Below, one piece after another: positions 36,551-46,209 of a stretch of 64,000 nucleotides of DNA. Numbering within the stretch: position 1 is the stretch's first letter; each line of letters starts with the position of its first letter. The notes under the pieces were generated by a model, which saw nothing but the letters and a program-made list of their open reading frames with translations, was not told where the DNA came from and did no database searches. The position numbers and the translations under genes are program-made. The DNA is from Flavobacteriia bacterium (GTDB lineage: Bacteria; Bacteroidota; Bacteroidia; Flavobacteriales; Weeksellaceae), in contig JAECQR010000001.1 in the NCBI GenBank assembly GCA_015999765.1, positions 372,001 through 436,000 on the forward strand, written 5' to 3'.

Positions 36551-37011
36551 TGAAAGAACTGATCTGGAAAATCAAAACCTTTGATGAACTTTCCACAAAA
36601 GAATTATATGACGTTCTTAAAATCCGTCAGGAAGTATTTATTGTAGAGCAGACCTGCTATTATCTGGATGCAGATGGATACGACGAGATGGCGGTTCACA
36701 TATGGGCTGAAAGAGAAGGAAATATATTGGCGTATTGTCGAATTTTTGACCTCGGAATAAAATATGCGGAAGCCTCCATCGGCAGAGTGCTTACTCATCC
36801 TGACCACCGGAAATTAAGATTAGGCAAAATATTAGTAAAGTTGGCGCTCGGTACAATTGAGTCCCGCTTCAGAACCAATGAAGTTAGGATTTCGGCGCAG
36901 GATTATCTCTTGGCTTTCTATTTGGAATTTGGATTTGTTGATACAGGAAAAAAATATCTCGAAGATGATATTCCACATACCGAAATGTTAAAGTCTCATC
37001 AGCTTATTTGA
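36550..37011 (+). CDS. GNAT family N-acetyltransferase (ElaA-like)
   Basis: A 153-residue GNAT protein related to E. coli ElaA. The start ELIWKIKTFDELSTKELYDV and VLKIRQEVFIVEQTCYYLDA match ElaA, and IGRVLTHPDHRKLRLGKIL contains the acetyl-CoA loop. ElaA's substrate is unknown. It overlaps engB by one base and is probably expressed with it. Confidence 0.87.
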   Translation: MKELIWKIKTFDELSTKELYDVLKIRQEVFIVEQTCYYLDADGYDEMAVHIWAEREGNILAYCRIFDLGIKYAEASIGRVLTHPDHRKLRLGKILVKLALGTIESRFRTNEVRISAQDYLLAFYLEFGFVDTGKKYLEDDIPHTEMLKSHQLI

Positions 37012-37088
37012 TTCATATTTATTCATACTCAATCTAATTCTTTAATTTACACCAAAATCATCTTTAAGGTAAAAAAATGACAATATAG

Positions 37089-37120
37089 TTTGTGTGTTGT
37101 TTCGGATTTATATACTTTTA
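37089..37120 (+). promoter_or_regulatory. Bacteroidota promoter before the T9SS Asp-box protein
   Basis: TTTG at 37089-37092 and TACTTTTA at 37113-37120 with a 20-base spacer fit the Bacteroidota sigma-70 promoter (TTTG, 17-23 bases, TAnnTTTG with one mismatch). The ATG is 26 bases further on. Confidence 0.6.
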
Positions 37121-37146
37121 CAAAAAATCATTAAACTTTAAAGATT

Positions 37147-38520
37147 ATGAAAAAACTTTTACTTACTGGCTTTGTACTAGCCTCTATGGTATCTCAGGCT
37201 CAGTCTTGGTTGCCGCAAGGAACTAAATTCCCCCTAAATAGCGGGGTTGATGAGATCGATATTGTTGACGCCAACACCGTTTGGACTTTTGCATACGACG
37301 GATCTGGAGCCGGGACATATCCTAAAATTGTTTCGCGTACGACTAATGGTGGAACTACCTGGACAGCTACAACGGTTTCGGGCCTTCCATCGAACGCTTT
37401 AATTGCAGATATTTCAGCAATTAGTGCTACAACAGCTTATATTGCCACAGCTCCATCCTCAGGTTCCACCGCAGCAAATGGAATTTGGAAAACAACTGAC
37501 GGTGGTGTTACCTGGACTAAACAGGCAAATGCTTATAATCCTGCCGCCGGTGCATCATTTGCCAACCATGTATATTTCTGGGATGCTAATAACGGATGGA
37601 CCAGTGGTGATCCTATTAGCGGTAAATTTGAAATGTACAAGACTTCTAATGGAGGAACTTCATGGACCCCAGTTTCTGGTGCATTACAAGCTGTGAATTC
37701 GAATGAGTTTACCTATGTAGGCCTTAAGGACGTAGTGGGTGATAATATCTGGGTAGGTACAAGTATTGGCAGGATTTTACGTTCTACCGACAGAGGAAAC
37801 TCCTGGACTGGAAGTTATAGTCCGGTACTTGATTTTGGAGGTGTAATAACTTCCGGATCTTCCGGATCTTTCGCGTTTCAGGATGCGAACAATGGTCTTC
37901 TTATCTCGGTTGATGGTGCCGACTCACCCGCAACGACTTCAGCAGTTCTTTACCATTCTACGGATGGAGGTATGAATTGGGATCCGATAAATCCAACAGG
38001 CCCCTGGTATTTTGGCGATATCGCTTATGTTCCAGGAACAGTAAGCACTTATGTTTCTACTGGTATTAACCCGGGTACTCAAGCTGACCCAAGACCTGAG
38101 TGGTTAGGTTCATCATATTCTACCGATGGCGGACTTACCTGGACCGCGATTGATGAAGGCGAGCAGAGAGGAAAAGTTGTGTTCCTGAACCCTACTACAG
38201 GTTGGGCTGGCCAGTTTAGCGACGGGCCGACTGGAATAGAGGGTATTATGAAATTTGTTGGTAACTTATCTTTGGGTACTTCAGACAATGCAGTTAAATC
38301 TTCATTAAAAGTATATCCAAATCCCGCAGTTGATGTTGTAAGTGTTTCTTCCAACAAGAAAATCGAGAACATTACAGTAATTGATATGACAGGTAAGAAA
38401 GTTCAGTCTTTCAAAGCGGGTAACCAGATCAATGTTTCTTCTTTACCAAAAGGAACTTACATTCTTCAGGTATATTACGGCGAAGGTGCTGTAGAAAACA
38501 CGAAGCTTATCAAAAAATAA
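37147..38520 (+). CDS. Secreted Asp-box (BNR-like) repeat protein with T9SS type A sorting domain
   Basis: A 457-residue exported protein: signal peptide MKKLLLTGFVLASMVSQAQS, a beta-propeller made of repeated Asp-box motifs (TTNGGTTWTAT, TTDGGVTWTK, TSNGGTSWTPV, STDRGNSWTGS, STDGGMNWDPI and STDGGLTWTAI), and a C-terminal type IX secretion sorting domain (LKVYPNPAVDVVSVSS to the final TKLIKK). It should be secreted across the outer membrane by the T9SS. Asp-box propellers occur in sialidases and in photosystem assembly factor YCF48, but no catalytic residues are evident, so a binding or structural role is likely. Strong promoter and terminator flank it. Confidence 0.88.
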   Translation: MKKLLLTGFVLASMVSQAQSWLPQGTKFPLNSGVDEIDIVDANTVWTFAYDGSGAGTYPKIVSRTTNGGTTWTATTVSGLPSNALIADISAISATTAYIATAPSSGSTAANGIWKTTDGGVTWTKQANAYNPAAGASFANHVYFWDANNGWTSGDPISGKFEMYKTSNGGTSWTPVSGALQAVNSNEFTYVGLKDVVGDNIWVGTSIGRILRSTDRGNSWTGSYSPVLDFGGVITSGSSGSFAFQDANNGLLISVDGADSPATTSAVLYHSTDGGMNWDPINPTGPWYFGDIAYVPGTVSTYVSTGINPGTQADPRPEWLGSSYSTDGGLTWTAIDEGEQRGKVVFLNPTTGWAGQFSDGPTGIEGIMKFVGNLSLGTSDNAVKSSLKVYPNPAVDVVSVSSNKKIENITVIDMTGKKVQSFKAGNQINVSSLPKGTYILQVYYGEGAVENTKLIKK

Positions 38521-38541
38521 TTTTTGATACATATTATAAGG

Positions 38542-38571
38542 AATGGATGAGGTTACTCATCCATTTTTTTT
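38542..38571 (+). terminator. Intrinsic terminator after the T9SS protein
   Basis: A perfect 10-bp stem (AATGGATGAG with CTCATCCATT) and GTTA loop, followed by eight T. Confidence 0.92.
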
Positions 38572-38629
38572 GCAGAAAAGCTGTATTTCAAATGATTTTC
38601 ATAAATTAGCCTATTAAATAATTTTATAA

Positions 38630-40768
38630 ATGAAAAGAATATTTTTACTGCTCACATTCATGCTGAGCTTTGTACAGTTGAGAGCCGATGAAGGTATGTG
38701 GCTGATGACGATGATTAAAAGACTTAATGGAGTGGATCTTAAAAAACAGGGTCTGAAACTAACTCCGGAAGAAATTTATTCCGTGAACAACTCCAGCCTG
38801 AAAGACGCAATTGTGCAGTTTGGTGGTGGGTGTACCGCAGAGATGGTATCTAAAGAAGGTTTATTATTTACCAATCACCACTGTGGATATGGCAACATTG
38901 CAGCACTTTCAACACCAGAAAAGGATCACTTGACTAACGGGTTCTGGGCAATGAAAAAAAGCGAAGAACTTCCTGCAAAAGGCCTTTCAGTTAGATTTTT
39001 AGTAAGAATGGATGACGTTACCAAACGCATCAACGCTAAACTAAATAATAGCATGTCTGCAGACGAGAGAAAAGCAGTAATCGATGCTGAATATAAAGCA
39101 GTACAAACCGAAAATTCAGAAAACGGAAAATACAGTGTTGTCGTAAGAGACTTCTTTAACGGAAACGAATTCTATTATTTTGTATATCAGGATTTTAAAG
39201 ATGTAAGATTGGTAGGTACGCCTCCAAATGCTTTAGGTAAATTCGGTGGTGATACCGATAACTGGGAATGGCCAAGACATACTGCAGATTTTTCTGTATT
39301 CAGAGTGTATGCTGATTCTAACGGAAACCCGGCAGAATACTCTCCGAACAACGTTCCTATGAAGCCTAAACATGCGCTTCCTATTTCTCTTAAGGGATAT
39401 AAACCTGGCGATTTTGCGATGATTGTTGGCTTCCCTGGAAGAACCAACAGATACCTTACTTCTTTCGGGATCGAGCAAATGGTGAATAAAGATTATCCGG
39501 CTTGGGTAGAAGCCTCTAAAGTAGCAATGGATGTAATGAAGAAACATATGGATGCTGACCAGGCAACCAAATTAGATTATGCTTCGCAGTACGCATCTGT
39601 CGCAAACTACTGGAAAAACAGACAGGGAACTATCGATGCTGTAAATAAAAATGGAACCATCGCTGACAAAAAAGCGTTGGAAGCAAAATACATGACTTGG
39701 GCACTTCTTCCAGAAAACCAGGCAATGTATTCAGGCGTTTTAACCGATATTAAAGCAAATTACGCACAGTTTTCCAACAGAAACGTTGAGAGAAACTATT
39801 CTTCTCAACTTCAGAGAAATGCCAAATACATCCCGGTAGCATATCAGCTGGGTTCACTATTGAAAACATATGCAGATCAGGATGCCAACGGTAAAGCTGC
39901 AATGAAAACTAAGGTTACTGATGCTATCGAGAGAATGTATGACGGATTTAATGTTAAATTAGAAGGCGAAATGCTTAACTCAATGGTAAACCTTTACCAA
40001 CAGAGAGTAAACAAAGGCGATTCTTCACCAACATTAATGGCTGCAGATGCTAAAAATCTTTCAACCATGGCTTACTCATCAATTTTTGCAACGAAAGAAT
40101 CGGTAATGCATTTTGTTGAAAATCCGGACCGTCTTAAAATTGATGCGGATCCATTGCTTAAGCTGGCTAACGGATTTGTTGAAGATCAGAAATTAGGTGC
40201 AGAAAAGTATGCTAAAGTTGACGAAGCATTCGCTAAAAACAGCAGAATATTCTTAGATGGTTTAAGAAAATCACAGCCAGAAAAAGCATTCTATCCAGAT
40301 GCGAACTCTACAATGAGACTTACAACCGGTTCTGTTTCTACTTTACCTGTAAGAAGCGACCGTAATTACGCGGGAATAAAAGCGAAAAATAATTATTACA
40401 CAGAGATTAACGGAATGGTGGCTAAATATAAAAAAGGCGACGAAGAATTTGATCTTCCACAGGATTTCCTTGATTTGGTGAAAAGAAAAGATTTCGGTCA
40501 GTATGCCGACAAGAAAGGTTTTATGCCGGTAAATTTCCTCTCAAATAACGATATTACCGGTGGTAATTCAGGTTCACCGATTTTAGACGGGCAAGGTAAC
40601 CTTCTTGGTCTGGCATTCGACGGTAACAGTGAGGCATTGAGCGGTGACATCATCTTTGATGAGAAACTTCAGAAAACAATCAATGTTGACGTAAGAATGG
40701 TTCTTTGGATCATCGAAAAATACGGTAAAGCAGGTCACCTAATCAGTGAAATGACATTAGTAAAATAA
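38630..40768 (+). CDS. S46 family dipeptidyl-peptidase (DPP7/DPP11 type)
   Basis: A 712-residue periplasmic serine peptidase that releases dipeptides from peptide N-termini, typical of asaccharolytic Bacteroidota. Signal peptide MKRIFLLLTFMLSFVQLRA; catalytic histidine region GLLFTNHHCGYGNI (His83/84); catalytic Ser647 in GGNSGSPIL. The specificity position is read as Gly665 in AFDGNSEAL: DPP7 has Gly there (hydrophobic P1) and DPP11 has Arg (acidic P1), so a DPP7-like preference is inferred. The residue after GN is Ser where Trp is usual. Monocistronic with a bidirectional terminator. Confidence 0.93.
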   Translation: MKRIFLLLTFMLSFVQLRADEGMWLMTMIKRLNGVDLKKQGLKLTPEEIYSVNNSSLKDAIVQFGGGCTAEMVSKEGLLFTNHHCGYGNIAALSTPEKDHLTNGFWAMKKSEELPAKGLSVRFLVRMDDVTKRINAKLNNSMSADERKAVIDAEYKAVQTENSENGKYSVVVRDFFNGNEFYYFVYQDFKDVRLVGTPPNALGKFGGDTDNWEWPRHTADFSVFRVYADSNGNPAEYSPNNVPMKPKHALPISLKGYKPGDFAMIVGFPGRTNRYLTSFGIEQMVNKDYPAWVEASKVAMDVMKKHMDADQATKLDYASQYASVANYWKNRQGTIDAVNKNGTIADKKALEAKYMTWALLPENQAMYSGVLTDIKANYAQFSNRNVERNYSSQLQRNAKYIPVAYQLGSLLKTYADQDANGKAAMKTKVTDAIERMYDGFNVKLEGEMLNSMVNLYQQRVNKGDSSPTLMAADAKNLSTMAYSSIFATKESVMHFVENPDRLKIDADPLLKLANGFVEDQKLGAEKYAKVDEAFAKNSRIFLDGLRKSQPEKAFYPDANSTMRLTTGSVSTLPVRSDRNYAGIKAKNNYYTEINGMVAKYKKGDEEFDLPQDFLDLVKRKDFGQYADKKGFMPVNFLSNNDITGGNSGSPILDGQGNLLGLAFDGNSEALSGDIIFDEKLQKTINVDVRMVLWIIEKYGKAGHLISEMTLVK

Positions 40769-40787
40769 AAAACATCTTAGTAAATGT

Positions 40788-40813
40788 AAAGCCCGCTGAT
40801 TTCAGCGGGCTTT
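40788..40813. terminator. Bidirectional intrinsic terminator
   Basis: A 12-bp stem (AAAGCCCGCTGA with TCAGCGGGCTTT) and 2-base loop lies between convergent genes, with T run on the plus side. Confidence 0.92.
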
Positions 40814-40844
40814 GTTTTTTTAACGGAGAATTATTTCTGCCTAT

Positions 40845-41495
40845 TTATTCGGTTTCAGGTTCCAGCATTCCAAGTTCACCGTAATGTTTTTTGAACTTTG
40901 CAATTTTTGGTCCCACTACCGCACTGCAGTAAGGTTGGGTTGGATTATTGTTGTAATAACCCTGATGGTACTGTTCTGCGGGCCAGAACTTTTCGAATTT
41001 CGCCAGTTCTGTCACATATTTTCCGTTCCATCTTCCGGAAGCTTCTGATGCTTTTAACGCAGCTTCTGCTTTTTGCTTTTCAGCATCGTCTTTATAGAAA
41101 ATTACTGAACGGTATTGGGTTCCGATATCATTTCCCTGCCTGTTCAATTGTGTGGGATCATGAAGGAAAAAGAAAACATCCATCAACTGTTCGTAAGAAA
41201 TTATTTTAGGATCGTAAGCGATTTCTACCACTTCTGCATGGCCGGTTTCGCCCGTGCATACTTCTTCATAGGTCGGGTTAGCTTTATGTCCGCCGGAATA
41301 ACCTGAAATTGCTGCATCAACACCTTTCAGCATATTGAAACAACTTTCCACACACCAAAAACATCCGCCGCCGAAGGTGATATATTCTAAATTCTGTTTA
41401 TCCATTTTTTGATTATTTATTAAAGGTTTCTTTGTCTCCTGTCCGTTGCAGGAAGCTAACATTAGACCCATCAAAAATACTAAAATCTTATTCAT
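40845..41495 (-). CDS. msrA: Peptide-methionine (S)-S-oxide reductase MsrA, lipoprotein
   Basis: MsrA repairs methionine-S-sulfoxide. I chose the ATG at 41495 because it opens a lipoprotein signal, MNKILVFLMGLMLASC; the longer frame to 41573 only adds a polar stretch. The active-site loop is YITFGGGCFWCVES, with the nucleophilic Cys first, followed by GYSGGHKANPTYEEVCTG and FFFLHDPTQLNRQGND. The lipobox places it in the envelope, where it would repair exported proteins. 216 residues. It converges on the S46 peptidase with a shared terminator. Confidence 0.95.
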   Translation of the reverse strand: MNKILVFLMGLMLASCNGQETKKPLINNQKMDKQNLEYITFGGGCFWCVESCFNMLKGVDAAISGYSGGHKANPTYEEVCTGETGHAEVVEIAYDPKIISYEQLMDVFFFLHDPTQLNRQGNDIGTQYRSVIFYKDDAEKQKAEAALKASEASGRWNGKYVTELAKFEKFWPAEQYHQGYYNNNPTQPYCSAVVGPKIAKFKKHYGELGMLEPETE

Positions 41496-41593
41496 ATTGT
41501 AATAACGGTTTTCTATGATAAAAATTTTATTATTTAATAATTGACGGCATCTTGCCATCCGTTGTTTTGACATATTTACACCGGAATAAAAAA

Positions 41594-41616
41594 AACATCC
41601 TCTTTTCGAAGATGTT
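41594..41616 (-). terminator. Intrinsic terminator after ROK kinase
   Basis: On the minus strand a 9-bp stem with one G-U pair (AACATCTTC with GAGGATGTT) is followed by eight T. Confidence 0.8.
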
Positions 41617-41638
41617 CATTTATTGTTTTTGAAGCTTT

Positions 41639-42607
41639 TTACTTTTCCCATACCAAAGCACTGGCGCCAAGAATAGCTGCATCTGCCTCATCCAGTTCGC
41701 TGAAAACGAGTCTAACTTTGTTTCTGAAAATCGGTAAAAGGTTGCGCTCCATATGGAGTTTTGTGGGTTTTAAAATGAAATCTCCGGCTTTAATCACACC
41801 ACCGAAAAGAAGAATAGCTTCGGGTGAAGAAAACATCACGAAATTGGCCAACGCCTCACCTAATTTCTGTCCGGTATATCTGAAAACTTCTATAGCGGTA
41901 GGATCACCTTTCAATGCGCATTCGTAAACCACTTTGGAATCTATTTCCTCTTCAGGATAAGAGTTCAGCATAGAATCGGGGAATTCTGCACGCATTTTTT
42001 TAGCGGTGATCGAAATTCCTGTGGCAGATGCGTAAGCTTCCAGAGAACCTTCAGAACCCGTACTCCAGTGTTTTCTTCCTCCGGGTTTTACAATGGTATG
42101 GCCAAGCTCTCCCGCAAATCCGTCGTGTCCGTAAATTAAGCTTCCACCGGAGATAATTCCGCTTCCAACGCCGGTTCCCAGAGTAATCATAATAAAATCT
42201 TTCATCCCTCTGGCCGCCCCAAACATCATTTCACCAAGAGCTGCAGCATTGGCGTCATTGGTCATGGTACATGGAAGGCCGAATTTTTTCGTCATTAGTT
42301 CTGCAAAAGGAACAATGCCTTTCCAGCGAAGGTTAGGTGCCTGCTCAATGGTTCCGGTATAGTAGTTTGCATTGGGTGCGCCCACGCCGATGCCATCAAT
42401 CTGTCTCTGGCCACAGTGCTTTTTCATCAGCGGTGAAATAGTGGTGTAAAGTGCATCGATAAAATCTTCTACTCTTTCGTATTCATCGGTTCTGATGCTG
42501 CCTTTTTCAAGGATTTCGCCACGGTGATTTACAAAACCGTATTTGGTGTTCGTTCCCCCGATATCGATTCCTAATGCAACCTGTTTAGACAAATCTATTA
42601 ATGCCAT
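41639..42607 (-). CDS. ROK family sugar kinase (glucokinase-like), zinc motif lost
   Basis: A 322-residue cytoplasmic ROK kinase, most likely a glucokinase that phosphorylates glucose or a related hexose with ATP. The phosphate loop is LGIDIGGTNTKYGFV, the catalytic Asp118 is in TNDANAAALGE, and ITLGTGVGSGIISGG and FAGELGHTIV follow. The usual ROK zinc motif CxCGxxGCxE is replaced by WSTGSEGSLE (181-190), with all cysteines gone although His170 remains. It is monocistronic, with a promoter and a terminator of its own. Confidence 0.9.
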   Translation of the reverse strand: MALIDLSKQVALGIDIGGTNTKYGFVNHRGEILEKGSIRTDEYERVEDFIDALYTTISPLMKKHCGQRQIDGIGVGAPNANYYTGTIEQAPNLRWKGIVPFAELMTKKFGLPCTMTNDANAAALGEMMFGAARGMKDFIMITLGTGVGSGIISGGSLIYGHDGFAGELGHTIVKPGGRKHWSTGSEGSLEAYASATGISITAKKMRAEFPDSMLNSYPEEEIDSKVVYECALKGDPTAIEVFRYTGQKLGEALANFVMFSSPEAILLFGGVIKAGDFILKPTKLHMERNLLPIFRNKVRLVFSELDEADAAILGASALVWEK

Positions 42608-42625
42608 TCAATATAATTTAGACAC

Positions 42626-42659
42626 TAAAAATACAACAAATTCACATTAGGTTAACAAA
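42626..42659 (-). promoter_or_regulatory. Putative promoter of ROK kinase gene
   Basis: On the minus strand TTTG (42659-42656), a 22-base spacer and TATTTTTA (42633-42626) resemble the Bacteroidota promoter with one mismatch in the -7 box; the ATG is 18 bases downstream. Confidence 0.4.
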
Positions 42660-42661
42660 AA

Positions 42662-42685
42662 AACTTCCCCAAAGATGGAGAAGTT
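42662..42685 (-). terminator. Intrinsic terminator after secA
   Basis: On the minus strand AACTTCTCC pairs with GGGGAAGTT through one mismatch, followed by seven T; it lies 26 bases past the secA stop. Confidence 0.75.
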
Positions 42686-42710
42686 TAATGATATTACTCA
42701 GTATAAACTG

Positions 42711-45700
42711 TTATGCCGGGATCTCGCCTTTGTACAAAAACGATACAATTTCTTTGTTCACTTTTTCTACCATTTCGCTGAAAAGATAGAAAGATTCCTG
42801 TTTATAAATTACCAACGGATCTTTCTGCTCGTAAACGGCACCTTGTGAAGAACGTCTTAAATCGTCCATTTCTCTGAGGTGAAGTTTCCAGTTTTCATCG
42901 ATAATAGCGAGTGAAATGTTTTTCTCGAAATCATTGATCAAAGAATCACATTTTGTTTCGTATGCTTCTTTTAAGTCGGTAACGATGGTCATGGTTTTTA
43001 CCCCGTCTGTAAACGGAACCTGAATCATCTTAAACATAGAACCTTGATTCTGGTATACATTCTCGATGATTGGAAATGATTTTTCTTTCAGAAGTTCCAG
43101 TTTCATTCTGTAATCTTCTGTAGCCGCCTTGAAAAGAATATTGGTAAGTTCTGCAACCTGTTTTGTTTTGAATTCGTTCTCAGAAACCGGAGCTTCCATG
43201 GTGAAATGCTTGATGATTTCGTACTCAAATTCTTTATAATCGTTTTCAAGCTTGGTTTTGCTCACGATCACCTGCGAAACATCGAAAATCATGTTTGAAA
43301 TGTCATATTTCAAGTGATCACCGAAGAGTGCATTCTTTCTTCTTTTATAGATTACGTCACGCTGTTTGTTCATTACGTCATCGTACTCAAGCAATCTTTT
43401 TCTGATTCCGAAGTTGTTTTCCTCTACTTTTTTCTGGGCTCTTTCGATGGATTTGGAGATCATACCGTGCTGAATTACTTCACCTTCTTTATGACCCATT
43501 CTGTCCATCATCTTCGCGATTCTTTCAGAACCGAAAAGACGCATCAGATTGTCTTCCAGAGAAACATAGAACTGAGAACTTCCAGGATCTCCCTGACGGC
43601 CGGCTCTACCTCTTAACTGGCGGTCAACTCGACGGGAATCGTGTCTTTCAGTACCGATAATGGCCAGACCTCCGTTCTGTTTTACTTCGCCCTGAAGTTT
43701 GATGTCGGTCCCTCTACCCGCCATGTTGGTTGCGATTGTTACAACGCCAGGTCCACCAGCTGATGCTACGATTTCCGCTTCCCGGGCGTGGAGTTTCGCG
43801 TTAAGTACGTTGTGCTGAATTTTTCTTAACTGCAGCGCTCTTGATAATAATTGAGAAATCTCAACCGAAGTTGTCCCAACCAATACCGGTCTTCCGGCGG
43901 CGGTTAATCTTTCAATTTCTTCGATTACTGCGTTATATTTTTCGCGGTTGGTTTTGAAAACCAAATCCTGTCTGTCATCTCTCTGGATCGGTCTGTTGGT
44001 AGGAATTACCACTACATCCAGTTTATAAATCTGCCAAAGTTCACTCGCTTCAGTTTCTGCAGTACCCGTCATCCCCGCAAGTTTGTTGTACATACGGAAA
44101 TAATTCTGAAGGGTAATGGTTGCAAAAGTTTGGGTAGCGGCTTCAATTTTTACATTTTCTTTTGCTTCGATTGCCTGGTGAAGTCCGTCGGAATAACGTC
44201 TTCCTTCCATGATACGTCCTGTTTGCTCGTCTACGATTTTTACTTCGCCATCGATTACTACATATTCGTCATCTTTTTCGAATAAGGTATAAGCCTTCAG
44301 TAACTGACTTAACGTATGAACTCTTTCAGATTTTACAGCAAACTCGCTGAAAAGTTTTTCCTTCGCTTCGAATTCTTCTTCTTTGGTCAGGTTTTTTGAT
44401 TCAAGTTCTGCGATTTCAGTTCCGATATCATTTAAAACGAAGAAATCTTTGTCCTCGTTTCCGGCAGACATATATTCTACCCCTTTATCGGTAAGATCGA
44501 TCTGGTTGTTTTTTTCGTCGATAACAAAGTAAAGGTCTTTATCAACCTTTGGCATATCTCGGTTGTTATCGGCCATATACTGTCCTTCCGTCTTTTGGAG
44601 AAGCGCTTTATTTCCGCTTTCGGAAAGGAATTTAATTAAAGGTCTTGATTTTGGCAAACCTCTGTAAGCCTGAAGTAATTTGAAACCACCGTCTTTTGTA
44701 TTACCGTTTGCGATGAGTTTTTTCGCTTCGTTGAAGATTGCGGAAACCGTTTTTTTCTGAATTTCAACGATTCTGTCAACAGAAGGTTTCAGTACATCAA
44801 ATTCCTGACGGTCTCCCTGTGGAACCGGTCCGGAAATAATCAGCGGAGTTCTGGCATCGTCTACCAAAACAGAATCTACCTCATCAACAATCGCGAAATT
44901 TAGTTCGCCCTGTACAAGTTCTGTAGGCGAAGTAACCATATTATCTCTAAGATAATCGAAACCGAATTCGTTATTGGTACCGTAAGTAATGCTCGATTGA
45001 TAAGCCTTTCTTCTCGAATCAGAATTGGGCTGATGAAGATCGATACAAGCGATAGTTAAGCCATGAAACTGATAAAGAGGTCCCATCCATGCGGAGTCAC
45101 GTTTTGCAAGGTAATCATTCACGGTAACTACGTGAACACCTCTTCCTGGCAGCGCATTTAAGTAAATCGGTAAGGTTCCTACTAATGTTTTACCTTCACC
45201 GGTTGCCATTTCGGCAATCTTACCGCTGTGAAGCACAACTCCACCAATGAACTGTACATCGTAATGTACCATATCCCAAACTACAGGAGTTCCGGCAGCA
45301 TCCCATTTATTCTTCCAAATAGCAATGTCGCCCTGTACTTCGACGAAGTCTTTAGTTACGGCAAGTTCACGGTCGAGATCGGTTGCTGTGACGCGGATTT
45401 CGCCGTTTTGGGCAAGTCTGCGCGAGGTTTCTTTAATTAAAGCAAATGCTTCCGGAAGGATTTCACTCAGAACTTTTTCTTCAACCTGGTAAGAATCTTT
45501 TTTAAGCTGCTCTACCTTTGTGAAGAGTTCTTCTTTCTCATCAACATTGGTAGCGTTTTTAATCTGCTCCTTAACTTCTTCGATCTGGGAAGTAATATTG
45601 GCTGTGGCAGTTTTTATTTTTTCTTTGAATTCTGCAGTTTTTTCTCGCAAACCGTCATCAGTAAGTTCCTGAATTTTTGGCTCTACTGCCTTTATTTTAC

Positions 45701-45782
45701 CAACCACTTTTTTTACTTCTTTCAGGTCGGTCGTATTTTTATCACCAAGAAAACCTTTAAGAACTTTGTCTATAAAACCCAT
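42711..45782 (-). CDS. secA: Protein translocase ATPase SecA
   Basis: SecA drives preproteins through the SecYEG channel with ATP. I chose the ATG at 45782 since [16 protein letters not shown] is the natural start. Signatures are the Walker [15 protein letters not shown], the DEAD box region [29 protein letters not shown] and [15 protein letters not shown]. At about 1023 residues it is longer than E. coli SecA because of an insert in the preprotein-crosslinking domain (about 340-470). It ends at [17 protein letters not shown] and so lacks the zinc-binding SecB-interaction tail. Monocistronic. Confidence 0.97.
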   Translation of the reverse strand: MGFIDKVLKGFLGDKNTTDLKEVKKVVGKIKAVEPKIQELTDDGLREKTAEFKEKIKTATANITSQIEEVKEQIKNATNVDEKEELFTKVEQLKKDSYQVEEKVLSEILPEAFALIKETSRRLAQNGEIRVTATDLDRELAVTKDFVEVQGDIAIWKNKWDAAGTPVVWDMVHYDVQFIGGVVLHSGKIAEMATGEGKTLVGTLPIYLNALPGRGVHVVTVNDYLAKRDSAWMGPLYQFHGLTIACIDLHQPNSDSRRKAYQSSITYGTNNEFGFDYLRDNMVTSPTELVQGELNFAIVDEVDSVLVDDARTPLIISGPVPQGDRQEFDVLKPSVDRIVEIQKKTVSAIFNEAKKLIANGNTKDGGFKLLQAYRGLPKSRPLIKFLSESGNKALLQKTEGQYMADNNRDMPKVDKDLYFVIDEKNNQIDLTDKGVEYMSAGNEDKDFFVLNDIGTEIAELESKNLTKEEEFEAKEKLFSEFAVKSERVHTLSQLLKAYTLFEKDDEYVVIDGEVKIVDEQTGRIMEGRRYSDGLHQAIEAKENVKIEAATQTFATITLQNYFRMYNKLAGMTGTAETEASELWQIYKLDVVVIPTNRPIQRDDRQDLVFKTNREKYNAVIEEIERLTAAGRPVLVGTTSVEISQLLSRALQLRKIQHNVLNAKLHAREAEIVASAGGPGVVTIATNMAGRGTDIKLQGEVKQNGGLAIIGTERHDSRRVDRQLRGRAGRQGDPGSSQFYVSLEDNLMRLFGSERIAKMMDRMGHKEGEVIQHGMISKSIERAQKKVEENNFGIRKRLLEYDDVMNKQRDVIYKRRKNALFGDHLKYDISNMIFDVSQVIVSKTKLENDYKEFEYEIIKHFTMEAPVSENEFKTKQVAELTNILFKAATEDYRMKLELLKEKSFPIIENVYQNQGSMFKMIQVPFTDGVKTMTIVTDLKEAYETKCDSLINDFEKNISLAIIDENWKLHLREMDDLRRSSQGAVYEQKDPLVIYKQESFYLFSEMVEKVNKEIVSFLYKGEIPA

Positions 45783-45862
45783 AGTATTTGCTTTCGGCTG
45801 CATGCGCGGGCATTCAGCCATTTTAAGATTTTAATTTTTAGAATTTTTCTAAAATATAAAAA

Positions 45863-45880
45863 CCGGCTGCAGACAGCCGG
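45863..45880 (-). terminator. Intrinsic terminator between DUF2795 gene and secA
   Basis: A 7-bp GC-rich stem (CCGGCTG with CAGCCGG) and CAGA loop, with a T run on the minus strand. Confidence 0.8.
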
Positions 45881-45889
45881 CTGCGTTTT

Positions 45890-46111
45890 TTAATATTCGT
45901 CTTCGTTCCAGAGATAGTCATCATCTGTAGGATAATCGCTCCAAATCTCGTCAATAGCGTCATAAACCTCTCCTTCATCTTCGATGGCCTGAAGATTCTC
46001 TACCACCTCCATTGGTGCGCCGGTTCTAATTGCGTAGTCAATAAGTTCAGACTTGGTCATCGGCCAAGGTGCGTCGCTTAAATATGAAGCCAGTTCTAAT
46101 GTCCAATACAT
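45890..46111 (-). CDS. DUF2795 family protein
   Basis: A 73-residue acidic protein with MYWTLELASYLSDAPWPMTK and the segment ELIDYAIRTGAPMEVVENLQ, which fit the DUF2795 family (small helical proteins of unknown function). The tail is very acidic (WSDYPTDDDYLWNEDEY). It is transcribed alone, with a -7 element just upstream and a GC-rich terminator downstream. Confidence 0.85.
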   Translation of the reverse strand: MYWTLELASYLSDAPWPMTKSELIDYAIRTGAPMEVVENLQAIEDEGEVYDAIDEIWSDYPTDDDYLWNEDEY

Positions 46112-46125
46112 ATAATAATTTTTTG

Positions 46126-46133
46126 CAAAAGTA
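46126..46133 (-). promoter_or_regulatory. -7 promoter element before DUF2795 gene
   Basis: TACTTTTG followed by C on the minus strand is an exact TAnnTTTG match, ending 14 bases before the ATG at 46111. Confidence 0.5.
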
Positions 46134-46209
46134 TAAAATTAGGCGACATAAAAAAGGTTTTTGTCGCTGAGTTTCAATAAACTTTGATTTTTATTTCAAA
46201 ATTTTTTCA

